From positions 1 through 28,332 of the IMG/VR virus record IMGVR_UViG_3300021137_000072: a stretch of DNA of 28,332 nucleotides. One strand, given 5' to 3'. Origin of the DNA: a virus. The notes below the pieces were generated by a model, which was not told where the DNA came from, did not search any database, and saw nothing but the letters and a program-made list of their open reading frames with translations. The stretch's first letter is position 1. Every line of letters starts with the position of its first letter. Positions 6,343 through 14,112 of the stretch are shown here, piece by piece. Made by a program: the position numbers and the translations under genes.

Positions 6343-6894
6343 TTAGTCTATTTCTAGGATAACACTGTATCTATTGTATTGGAATTGGCATGTGAACGTA
6401 TTAAATTCTGCAGTATTGCTGCTCATGTTAAGATCTAGTTCTGAAATTTCTTTTAGTAGAGGTCTTTCAAAAAGAACTGAAGCCAATGCGATACCTTCAG
6501 CATCTAGCAATTGTAATTTTAAATCTTCAATGTATGGCTCATTTTCACCCTGAGAATAGTAATACAACATAGTGTCTCTCATGATCCAATAATTGATAAA
6601 TCCATCAAGCAATTGCATTGTTACTGTAAATTCTCTTTGTATCAAATTTTGTATTGGTTGAGATCCTCTAAAGTATCTTATGGTACCATCAAAATTTTGT
6701 TGGGTGGTCGGCTCATACGTTAAACCTGGAAGATTAATTCCTTGCACTGCATAATTTACAAAATCTATCGGCTCCGTAATAATATTACCAGGCATCCTGT
6801 TCAAATACTTTGAGTATTGATCAGATACTTCCTTAGGTACAAAGTTCCTTGGGAACTGGAAGTTGAATAAATTATTTCTACTATTTAATATCAT
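6343..6894 (-). CDS. Tail-tube-fold protein, T4 gp19-like
   Basis: This 183-aa protein resembles T4 gp19 (163 aa), whose hexameric rings form the inner tube of the contractile tail. Points of likeness, in order, are a segment where small hydrophobic residues lead to NLPGLTYEPTTQQ (T4 ALPAGIVEKIP region), REFTVTMQLLDGFINYWIM (T4 DWTVTVMND...), LKLQLLDAEGIALASVLFER, and a C-terminal ELDLNMSSNTAEFNTFTCQF (T4 ELQLDWDSNNEIQTFEVTL). The last match is the most convincing. It could instead be another tube-fold protein such as a tube initiator (gp48/gp54 type), because it does not sit next to a sheath gene here. Its ATG overlaps the TAA of the 687-aa gene by one base (TAATG), indicating translational coupling. 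Confidence 0.6.
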   Translation of the reverse strand: MILNSRNNLFNFQFPRNFVPKEVSDQYSKYLNRMPGNIITEPIDFVNYAVQGINLPGLTYEPTTQQNFDGTIRYFRGSQPIQNLIQREFTVTMQLLDGFINYWIMRDTMLYYYSQGENEPYIEDLKLQLLDAEGIALASVLFERPLLKEISELDLNMSSNTAEFNTFTCQFQYNRYSVILEID

Positions 6895-8957
6895 TATACA
6901 ATGTTGACTATTCCGTAATATAAGGTTGAAGAACTTCCACCATTCGTTAAGTTAATGTAGAACTTATCATTTGCTGCATTCACATCAGGTTGATCGAATC
7001 TCGTTGCAACTGATTTCGGTATTTTAAATATTACCTCTCCTTTGCTTAGATCGATATCTGGAAATGTATAGTCTGCGGCAATGCTTTGTTCTACTGAGCC
7101 ACTCTTAATTAAAAGATTCACTGAATCTGCATTCACTAATGAAACTGCAGTCATCGAATCTCCTGTTTGTTGAGCAATTATAAATTTAATAAAATTATCT
7201 GCAACTTTAGAAAGGGTCATAACACCAGATCCTTGCGGTTGATAATTTAATGGGCTTGTTGTTGTTATTGTGGTACCGTTTAAAGTAGCTTGAGAATTTC
7301 CAGCCATTATATTTACAGTTTCAACTGCAACTGGAACGTATCTGGTTTCTCCAACAGTAGGTCTAATTGAATTGATAAAGGTTTCTATTGCTCCTGTTGC
7401 TGCAGTAGATGCGATCGTGTTATAAACCTTGTTCACTACATTATTTCCAATACCAAGTTGCAACATCTTTTTGCCATATTTCGATGGCTTATTATAGATT
7501 AAAGAAGCTTGCTTTAATATTTGAGTATTATCAGTTTCATTGTAGATTCTTAAATTCAAATTAATCATAAATGAAGCTGCAATATTTGCATTTTGAATTA
7601 TTGGTCTAAAATTAATTGGAGTATCAAAGTTTTGAGTTTGAACATACGAACCTGTAAAGGTTGAAGCAAAAGCCAAACCAATTTGTTCTAAGATTTCAAT
7701 ATCATAAAATACAGTGATGTCATCGCTACTAGTAGTCAATCTATTTAAAATATATTGAGAGAAGTTAGATATTGAACCATCTTTTTCTCCATATAATTGA
7801 AAGTAATCTCCATCTCCAGCTTCTGCGATTACTGCAGTAATATCTTGATATTCATCTTGCTGTGCAATAGTAACATCAGTTTCATGGCCAGTATCTGCAT
7901 AATAAACATTATTAACTTGTACTAAGCTATTAATTAATTTAAATGCAATTTCATAGTTTGCAGTTGGATTTAATGCTATCGAACTTGTAGGATCTGCTGA
8001 TCCAAAGAACGCAGTTTCAAAATCTAAATTGATCGCTGAATTAAACATATCCACCAATGATGGAACTTTAACTTCGATAAATTTAGAGAATGGAGTTCCA
8101 GCTAAAACAAATGGTGAAGGATTCTGAACTTCATAACTTGAAAAATTCAAGTACGCTAAAGAGGTAAAGAAGTTATAGATTCCAGAGTTTCTCTTTGATT
8201 TAATTTGAAAGATAAAACCCTGTAAGCCTCTTGCTCCAAATGAGAATCCAGTTCTTAAGTGTAGTCTAACGGTATCATAATTTACTAAATTGTTAGTAAT
8301 CGTTTGATACGTTAAATTTTGAGCAGTTGTACCAGTCCAGCTTGGATCAGAAAGATAAGTTAATGCATTGTCCAATAAGGCAAAACGGGTACCGTCAGTG
8401 TTATCAACAATCGCATAATATCTTCCAACCTCTCCAACTCCAGTTTTAATGGTGTTTCCAGTTTCTTGTTCTGGTAAAGTATAGTAAGGATTTACTTTGT
8501 TTCTAACTTGAATGGTTCCAGCATTGTAATTTACATTTGCTGCTCCAGTATATGAATATTGATATGTTCCATTTGTATTTGGAGAATAAATCAAGTTAGT
8601 TCCTTGCACTGTTAAACTTCCACCTCCACTTATTACAAAGTTTGATGGTGTTGGTAATGCTGAAAGGTTAAAAATATAAGTATTTCCGTTTTGTAATTGT
8701 AATTCTCTCGACGCAAAATCGTTAATAACGATGTATGCACCATTTAACGTAACTGTAAAGTTAACAACATCTCCACCCAATTCATTTATTAAATAACGGG
8801 TTTGAGTATTGTCAGATGCTATAGTATTTAAAAATTTGACATGGCTTCCGCTATTGCCAACTGTAATTTCAGTAGCAGTAGGATTCGATTGATCGTGATA
8901 GATGAATTCTAATAAGACATCCGGATCTAACCTTAAAAATTTAGAAGATTGAGCCAT
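6894..8957 (-). CDS. Large putative virion structural protein (unknown family)
   Basis: This 687-aa protein is rich in Asn, Thr, Ser and aromatic residues and has almost no cysteine, the composition of a beta-rich virion protein. It starts MAQSSKFLRLDPDVLLEF with no signal peptide. Residues about 85-150 form a Gly/Asn/Tyr-rich beta segment (LQNGNTYIFNLSALPTP, then a triple Gly) that looks like a small beta-sandwich. Long stretches of alternating hydrophobic and polar residues follow. I do not recognise the family. Its place between the fibre genes and the tube-like gene, with which it is translationally coupled, suggests a tail or baseplate component. It is preceded by a 14-nt A/T-rich gap and no Shine-Dalgarno motif. 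Confidence 0.8.
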   Translation of the reverse strand: MAQSSKFLRLDPDVLLEFIYHDQSNPTATEITVGNSGSHVKFLNTIASDNTQTRYLINELGGDVVNFTVTLNGAYIVINDFASRELQLQNGNTYIFNLSALPTPSNFVISGGGSLTVQGTNLIYSPNTNGTYQYSYTGAANVNYNAGTIQVRNKVNPYYTLPEQETGNTIKTGVGEVGRYYAIVDNTDGTRFALLDNALTYLSDPSWTGTTAQNLTYQTITNNLVNYDTVRLHLRTGFSFGARGLQGFIFQIKSKRNSGIYNFFTSLAYLNFSSYEVQNPSPFVLAGTPFSKFIEVKVPSLVDMFNSAINLDFETAFFGSADPTSSIALNPTANYEIAFKLINSLVQVNNVYYADTGHETDVTIAQQDEYQDITAVIAEAGDGDYFQLYGEKDGSISNFSQYILNRLTTSSDDITVFYDIEILEQIGLAFASTFTGSYVQTQNFDTPINFRPIIQNANIAASFMINLNLRIYNETDNTQILKQASLIYNKPSKYGKKMLQLGIGNNVVNKVYNTIASTAATGAIETFINSIRPTVGETRYVPVAVETVNIMAGNSQATLNGTTITTTSPLNYQPQGSGVMTLSKVADNFIKFIIAQQTGDSMTAVSLVNADSVNLLIKSGSVEQSIAADYTFPDIDLSKGEVIFKIPKSVATRFDQPDVNAANDKFYINLTNGGSSSTLYYGIVNIV

Positions 8958-8971
8958 TCTTTTTTATTATT

Positions 8972-9766
8972 TTAAAATTGTAAAAACTTAGGACTCCAGT
9001 ACAATCCAACTCCGATAGTCGGTCCGAATTGTATTATTTGTCCATTGATTAAAGATGCGCCATAGCCAACCCCAAATCCGATCGACCATCTTGCTTTCTT
9101 TTGGATTTTTTCGTTTAGTTTATTATTTATCAAGTTTATATTTTCAATAGAATCAAATTTAATTCCAGGATAAGAAGTACTCATTTTAAGAGACTTGTAA
9201 CCATTATTGTCTTGTATGTCTGCATACAATTTAATATTTTCTTGAATATCAAACTCTGAATTTTGAACACTAAATTTATTTTTAATAAAAGAAAACTTCA
9301 CGTTTCCATTAAATGTTCTATTGTTTCCATTTCCATAATCTTTAAAATCATTGATCTTAAAAACATCTGTTGTATCATTAATTGTAGCGATCGATCCAGA
9401 AACTTTAATTGTATCTTTTAAAGTCAATTGAGATTTTAAAAGTGAATTAACGTTAGACAAATTTTTGTTTAAAGATAGAGCAGTTGAATATTGATTACTT
9501 AATTTTGAATATTGTTTTTCAAAATTTTCAGTATCAAAAGTGTAACTTCTTTTTTCAGCTACCAAATCTCCAGCAGTATTTTTATATACCTTGATGGTAT
9601 CTTGTGCTGCTAATAGGTTATTATAATTGGTAGTTGCGGTTGTATTCGCGGCTACTAATTGTTGTTTCAAATTTGAATTTGAATTACACTCTCTTAGAAA
9701 TAGTAGAATAAAAAGAGCTACTACTACAAAAATAATTGTGTTTCGTGTAAGATTTAAATTTAACAT
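8972..9766 (-). CDS. Membrane-anchored coiled-coil protein, possible spanin
   Basis: This 264-aa protein begins with a short polar head and one strong hydrophobic segment at about residues 10-24 (IIFVVVALFILLFL), best read as an N-in signal anchor. There is no proper lipobox at the following Cys (LREC). Residues about 35-115 are polar with heptad-like Leu/Ile spacing and repeated Asn, suggesting an extended coiled coil. The C-terminal 40 residues have an amphipathic beta pattern, WSIGFGVGYGASLINGQ, then GPTIGVGLYWSPKFLQF, ending in Phe like outer-membrane strands. An inner-membrane anchor, a periplasm-spanning rod and an outer-membrane-seeking end are the layout of a spanin (host lysis) protein. 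A structural role remains possible given the fibre neighbours. Spanin function is inferred from architecture only. Confidence 0.7.
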   Translation of the reverse strand: MLNLNLTRNTIIFVVVALFILLFLRECNSNSNLKQQLVAANTTATTNYNNLLAAQDTIKVYKNTAGDLVAEKRSYTFDTENFEKQYSKLSNQYSTALSLNKNLSNVNSLLKSQLTLKDTIKVSGSIATINDTTDVFKINDFKDYGNGNNRTFNGNVKFSFIKNKFSVQNSEFDIQENIKLYADIQDNNGYKSLKMSTSYPGIKFDSIENINLINNKLNEKIQKKARWSIGFGVGYGASLINGQIIQFGPTIGVGLYWSPKFLQF

Positions 9767-9777
9767 AGATTAAAGAA

Positions 9778-11997
9778 TTAAGATATTGATGCATTATTGC
9801 CAGCAGAACCATTATGCCCTGTTAAAATTAATGTATATGAATAAGTTCCATTTGAAGATATATCAAGGGTTTGCGTATCTGTTAAATATCCGTCTGCATA
9901 TCCATTCACCTGTCCAATTCCACTTATATTTAATTGTGAACTTGTCCAATGTCCAGAACTTGCACCACCAAACGTTTTTAATGTTATTGTTACTGGAGCA
10001 TTTTGTACATTGATAACTCCACCGACGTTTGTATTATCTAGATCAACATATGTTGGACCTAAAATAGTATATGGAGCAGCTACAATTAATGATATTGCAT
10101 TTGATTGGAAATATACTCCGTATGATGGAGGTACTGCACTATTGTCTTGCAATCTAATCAATACTCTGTATAAATAAGTTCCTACTGCTGATTCATTTGC
10201 ATCATACGTTGCACCCGTTGCCCCTACAACATTACTCCATGTTGTTCCACTGTCTGCACTTCTTTCCCATTGATATGATGGACCAGCATCGTATCCTACG
10301 GGTAATAATGTTTTAGATGCGTACATCGTAATTGTTGTGTTCGCTGAAGTCGTATATGTATGAACACCAGATCCAACGTTATCAAATTCTGCAACCGCAT
10401 TTACACATGTCATTGCATTTGTTCCCTCTAATGTACCAATTGGATTTCCAATCAATACTCCAGAAGTAACGTATCTGATATATCCATTGATTGCATAATA
10501 TCCTGAAGATACTTTATTTGTTGTACCTGTATAATAAACATATACCGTAGAACCAGTTTCAGAAAATGCAAGTGTATCATCTCTCCATGCCGTTGGGAAC
10601 GTTGAATTATTGTAAGCTTGCCATGCTGCAAATGTTGAATTCGTAGAAGGTATTACAATGTCATATCCAGCAGGTGTACCACTACAAGAATCAGTTGTAT
10701 TATTAGTATTATTTAAAAGCGTTATATTTGTGAATGTTACATTAGATCCTGATCCTCCTTGGTTTCCAGCATCTTCCCAATATAAATTATCAGCTCCTAA
10801 ATAAACAATGTACACCATTTTGTATAGGTTGTATTGCGTTCCACTTCCAGCAGTGTAGATATTATCTGTTGCGGTATTTAGCGTTGTTGTTATTGTATAT
10901 GTAGGAGAAGCGTAAGCTGCAGCCATCGATGTATCTGAACCTCCTGGTATTGCAATGATGCTATTTGTTACCGATGCAGCTCCTTGACCGGATCCCGCAG
11001 GTCTATTTGTGTTATTATCAATTGTATAACTAAATGAACAAAGATCTACCGTTGAAAATGAAGTAGCACCATTCTCCCATGTTTTACCATTTGAAAGATA
11101 CCATCCTGCATAGTTTCCAATACCTCTACCATACGCAACTTCTAATACATCAGAATCTGATGGTAATGTAACGCTTTGCGCAAAATTACTAGTGTTTGTA
11201 AAAACAGATGTTAAGATTGGAATGATTGTACCAATTGGAACTGAACCTCCTAAATCTGAAACTGATTTCCAAGCTACGGTACCATTTGTATCAGTACTAG
11301 CTAGAATTTGTCCAGAAGCAGGTGATCCAACATTAACTTTTAAGTAGTTATTTATTGTTGCTCCTGCATTAAAGATTGCTGGTGTATTTGCAAGTAATTG
11401 ACTTGCATTTATGGTAACGATGTCATTGGTACCATCAGAAAAAATATATTTAGATGCATTCTTTTTAGAAAGAGTTGCTATTGTTGTATTATCAAATCCT
11501 TCTGTTTTTGTAACTACATTTCCGGAACCAAGTTCAATTCTTAAGAAGCTAGTTGCTGCGGTAACTGCATTTACGCTGTCATCAGTCATTTGTATGTTAT
11601 CGATATAAACATTAGACTTTTTATTTACCAACATCGCCGTATCAGAAATCACATCTCCATAAATAGGATCAGTTGAATCAACACCAATCATAATGGTCGG
11701 TGGATTTATCTTTCCGCTTACCTGGATCGGTACTAAAGTATCATTGTTACTTCCAATATTTGAATTCCAATATTCTGAACCGATTGTACCTTGAGCACCT
11801 TGAGGTCCTGTTGAACCTTGAGCTCCCTGTGGACCGGTATCACCAGTCAAACCATCAAAACCCTGAGCACCTTGAGCGCCTTGGGATCCGATTGGTCCAC
11901 CGCCATTCACCAAAATTTGGTCAAAATTATAATTAATCTTGTCCAACTTTTGCTGATCAGAATCGGTATTTAATATTTCTTTAAGATTGTCAATCAT
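9778..11997 (-). CDS. Collagen-like tail fibre protein 1, with collar-like and Ig-like domains
   Basis: This is a 739-aa tail fibre candidate. Residues 15-31 carry the head motif KLDKINYNFDQI shared with the gene next door. Residues 34-73 are 13 Gly-X-Y triplets (GPQGAQGSTGPQGAQG), a collagen-like trimeric stalk. A segment VPIGTIIPILT followed by GWYLSNGKTWENG near residues 250-300 resembles the phage tail-collar domain. Further on come a beta-repeat (SGYYAINGYIRYV) and an Ig-like domain near residues 535-640 with the core SYQWERSADSGTTW. The end is Gly/Ser/Asn-rich. The likely role is host-receptor recognition at the distal tail. It is collinear with the 690-aa paralogue for about 500 residues, then diverges, as expected for fast-evolving receptor tips. 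The start is an ATG without Shine-Dalgarno, 41 nt after the paralogue. Confidence 0.85.
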   Translation of the reverse strand: MIDNLKEILNTDSDQQKLDKINYNFDQILVNGGGPIGSQGAQGAQGFDGLTGDTGPQGAQGSTGPQGAQGTIGSEYWNSNIGSNNDTLVPIQVSGKINPPTIMIGVDSTDPIYGDVISDTAMLVNKKSNVYIDNIQMTDDSVNAVTAATSFLRIELGSGNVVTKTEGFDNTTIATLSKKNASKYIFSDGTNDIVTINASQLLANTPAIFNAGATINNYLKVNVGSPASGQILASTDTNGTVAWKSVSDLGGSVPIGTIIPILTSVFTNTSNFAQSVTLPSDSDVLEVAYGRGIGNYAGWYLSNGKTWENGATSFSTVDLCSFSYTIDNNTNRPAGSGQGAASVTNSIIAIPGGSDTSMAAAYASPTYTITTTLNTATDNIYTAGSGTQYNLYKMVYIVYLGADNLYWEDAGNQGGSGSNVTFTNITLLNNTNNTTDSCSGTPAGYDIVIPSTNSTFAAWQAYNNSTFPTAWRDDTLAFSETGSTVYVYYTGTTNKVSSGYYAINGYIRYVTSGVLIGNPIGTLEGTNAMTCVNAVAEFDNVGSGVHTYTTSANTTITMYASKTLLPVGYDAGPSYQWERSADSGTTWSNVVGATGATYDANESAVGTYLYRVLIRLQDNSAVPPSYGVYFQSNAISLIVAAPYTILGPTYVDLDNTNVGGVINVQNAPVTITLKTFGGASSGHWTSSQLNISGIGQVNGYADGYLTDTQTLDISSNGTYSYTLILTGHNGSAGNNASIS

Positions 11998-12038
11998 GTT
12001 TGTATATCTTTTTCTATATAGCTATGTATCTATTTTAA

Positions 12039-14111
12039 TTATGTGCAAGTATTTTTGATGCCTAATATTCCATTGCTTATTGAAAACCTATTATACACTG
12101 TTCCTTCAATATCTACTACCCAATCGCTATAGTAATATCCTTGTGTTATTTGCAACATTGCTTCTGTTCCTTCGGCAGTAGAATCACTATTTGAATTTAT
12201 ATATGCAGTTAGTGTTGAATCTGCTGTATTTTCTAAATTACCCAATAGTGTATAAACAAACATTTGAGTTCCAAAACCCAAACATGCATTTGATGCCGTT
12301 GCTGATTGTACACATGTAAATCCTGTGACCGGTGCACCTGGTACACCTCTATTTGCATTCATTATTATGGTTCCATCTATATTTGTTCCATCAAATGAAT
12401 TTAATCCATTATCCCAGAATCTTAATAGTGTACCGACTCTGTACCAACCTGTCGGTGCTGGAATTGTTCCTTGTGCATTTGTAAATAATTTGGTAGCACT
12501 AATTAAATTTGAATTATCACCATATAAAGTAACATTAAATCCAGTTGGAGGATTTCCATTTGAATAATTTAGATCAAAAATAACTGCGCTATGCATCGCA
12601 TTTAATATCTGAGATGTTGTTGGACATGATCCAACGTAATTTGAACCATTAAACGCAGGAGAAACCCAATATCTAACCACTCCGCCGTAACTGTAAAAAC
12701 CAGATGTTGCGAGGGTTACTCCATCAATATTATAAAGATGCAGACCAATAAGATTGTTACTTAAATTCGTCCAATCTTCTACAGAAAAATCTGCTTTAAA
12801 TGTATTTGTTCCAGCAGCGCATGCAGATGCTTGAGAACTTGTATCATAACCTAAATCAATATTATTTAATGTAGGAGGAACATAACTTCCAGTTTCCCAT
12901 GTAAATCCAGTTTGTCCTAAATAACATATATAGATCAATTTTGTATCTCCATATTCAGTTCCAGTATTCGGAAAATCTATCACTCCTGGTTCTCCAGTGC
13001 TTGCAAAATCTACAATTGTCGAAGTGATTGTATATCCACTGGAATACGGCATTGTTAGCGTAACTTCTGCGCCTGCAAGCATTGAAAGATCTGCAGGTCC
13101 AAATGTTTGTTCTGTCTGTCCTCCGTCATTTGATGCAATGTTATATTTAAATGCATTTATGTTTGGAAGAGTATAATTAAGAGTTCCAATAGTCCAGGTT
13201 TGTCCATTACATGCATACCATCCTTCGAAAAGGGTGTTTGCCATACCGGCTCCGGTTCTATTTTGTAGAATTGGAGTTCCTGTTTGTTGTATTGTCTCGT
13301 TTAAATAAAAATTAGTTGAATTAAAATACGAAGGATCGATTCCAATAATTGATCCGATTGGAAACAACGCGATTAAATCTCTTAATCTTGCCCAACTTAC
13401 GCTCCCACTACTATCTGAAGATCTTACAACATAGTTTGCAACTGGACTCGCTACATTAAATTGAGCACCTATGTGCATCTCTGATCCTGAATTTAAAATT
13501 GAATCAACTGAACTTGTTAATCCACCATCAATTTCAATAAAACCAGAATAATTATGTTGCGATGCAGCATCCACCAAAATTCCAGATGCATTTTCATCAA
13601 AGCTCTCTTCTAAAACTATTTGTGATCCAACTGAATCATAATAAAAATTATAATGAGATCTATTATCAGAATCTGAAGTTTTTAAAGAAAGGTTATATGT
13701 GTTCTTATCAGAAGTATGTAAAGTTTTTAATCTGGTAGTCGGATTGTTATAATCTGCTGATGAGCTTGACACTCCAATTTCAATCGTGGTTGGATTTAAC
13801 TTTCCAAATTGATTTGTCTTTAGGGTATCATTATCGCTTGTTATAAGTGTATTCTTTAACCAAACCGATTGTCCTTCATCTCCTTGTGGTCCAGCAAATC
13901 CATCATCTCCAGGGTCACCTTGCGCTCCGGTTGTTCCTTTGGATCCATCATCTCCAGGGTCACCTTGCGCTCCTTGTGGACCATTTGGTCCTCCATGATT
14001 CAATTCAATCTGCTGGAAGTTAGCATTTATTTTTTCAACCTTTTCGGGTGATAAAAATACGCCAGATCCATCGGCATCTGAATTGTATATTTCTGTAATT
14101 ATTATTGACAT
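12039..14111 (-). CDS. Collagen-like tail fibre protein 2, paralogue with tandem beta repeats
   Basis: This is a 690-aa tail fibre candidate, paralogous to the 739-aa protein downstream. The head motif EKVEKINANFQQI lies at residues 23-35, and Gly-X-Y triplets run from residue 41 to 80, acidic in character (GDPGDDG repeated). A tail-collar-like part follows: FPIGSIIGI, then GWYACNGQTWTIG and a TLPNINAF stretch. The C-terminal third looks like about three degenerate repeats of roughly 70-85 residues built around LYN..GVTLATSGFYSYGG (dots are unshown residues), GWYRVGTLLRFW and QGYYYSDWVVD. Cysteines near the module boundaries may help define them. The protein likely binds a surface receptor. 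Its ATG lies one base beyond the stop of the 1577-aa gene, so the two are probably co-translated. Confidence 0.85.
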   Translation of the reverse strand: MSIIITEIYNSDADGSGVFLSPEKVEKINANFQQIELNHGGPNGPQGAQGDPGDDGSKGTTGAQGDPGDDGFAGPQGDEGQSVWLKNTLITSDNDTLKTNQFGKLNPTTIEIGVSSSSADYNNPTTRLKTLHTSDKNTYNLSLKTSDSDNRSHYNFYYDSVGSQIVLEESFDENASGILVDAASQHNYSGFIEIDGGLTSSVDSILNSGSEMHIGAQFNVASPVANYVVRSSDSSGSVSWARLRDLIALFPIGSIIGIDPSYFNSTNFYLNETIQQTGTPILQNRTGAGMANTLFEGWYACNGQTWTIGTLNYTLPNINAFKYNIASNDGGQTEQTFGPADLSMLAGAEVTLTMPYSSGYTITSTIVDFASTGEPGVIDFPNTGTEYGDTKLIYICYLGQTGFTWETGSYVPPTLNNIDLGYDTSSQASACAAGTNTFKADFSVEDWTNLSNNLIGLHLYNIDGVTLATSGFYSYGGVVRYWVSPAFNGSNYVGSCPTTSQILNAMHSAVIFDLNYSNGNPPTGFNVTLYGDNSNLISATKLFTNAQGTIPAPTGWYRVGTLLRFWDNGLNSFDGTNIDGTIIMNANRGVPGAPVTGFTCVQSATASNACLGFGTQMFVYTLLGNLENTADSTLTAYINSNSDSTAEGTEAMLQITQGYYYSDWVVDIEGTVYNRFSISNGILGIKNTCT
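13898..13973 (-). repeat. Direct repeat of 31 bp inside the collagen-like stalk
   Basis: The same 31 bases occur at 13898-13928 and 13943-13973, with a period of 45 bp, which is five Gly-X-Y triplets. Each copy encodes GAQGDPGDDG. Exact nucleotide identity, rather than only protein similarity, suggests a recent duplication or gene conversion. Such repeats can change stalk length by slippage or recombination. Confidence 0.9.
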
Positions 14112-14112
14112 G

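Noticed and set aside
8972-9766. Lipoprotein signal on the membrane-anchored protein
   Set aside because: The Cys after the hydrophobic segment sits in LREC, and charged Arg and Glu at the -2 and -1 positions do not fit a lipobox.
13898-13973. CRISPR-like or regulatory repeat
   Set aside because: There are only two copies, they lie in frame inside a coding region, and the 45-bp period matches Gly-X-Y triplets.
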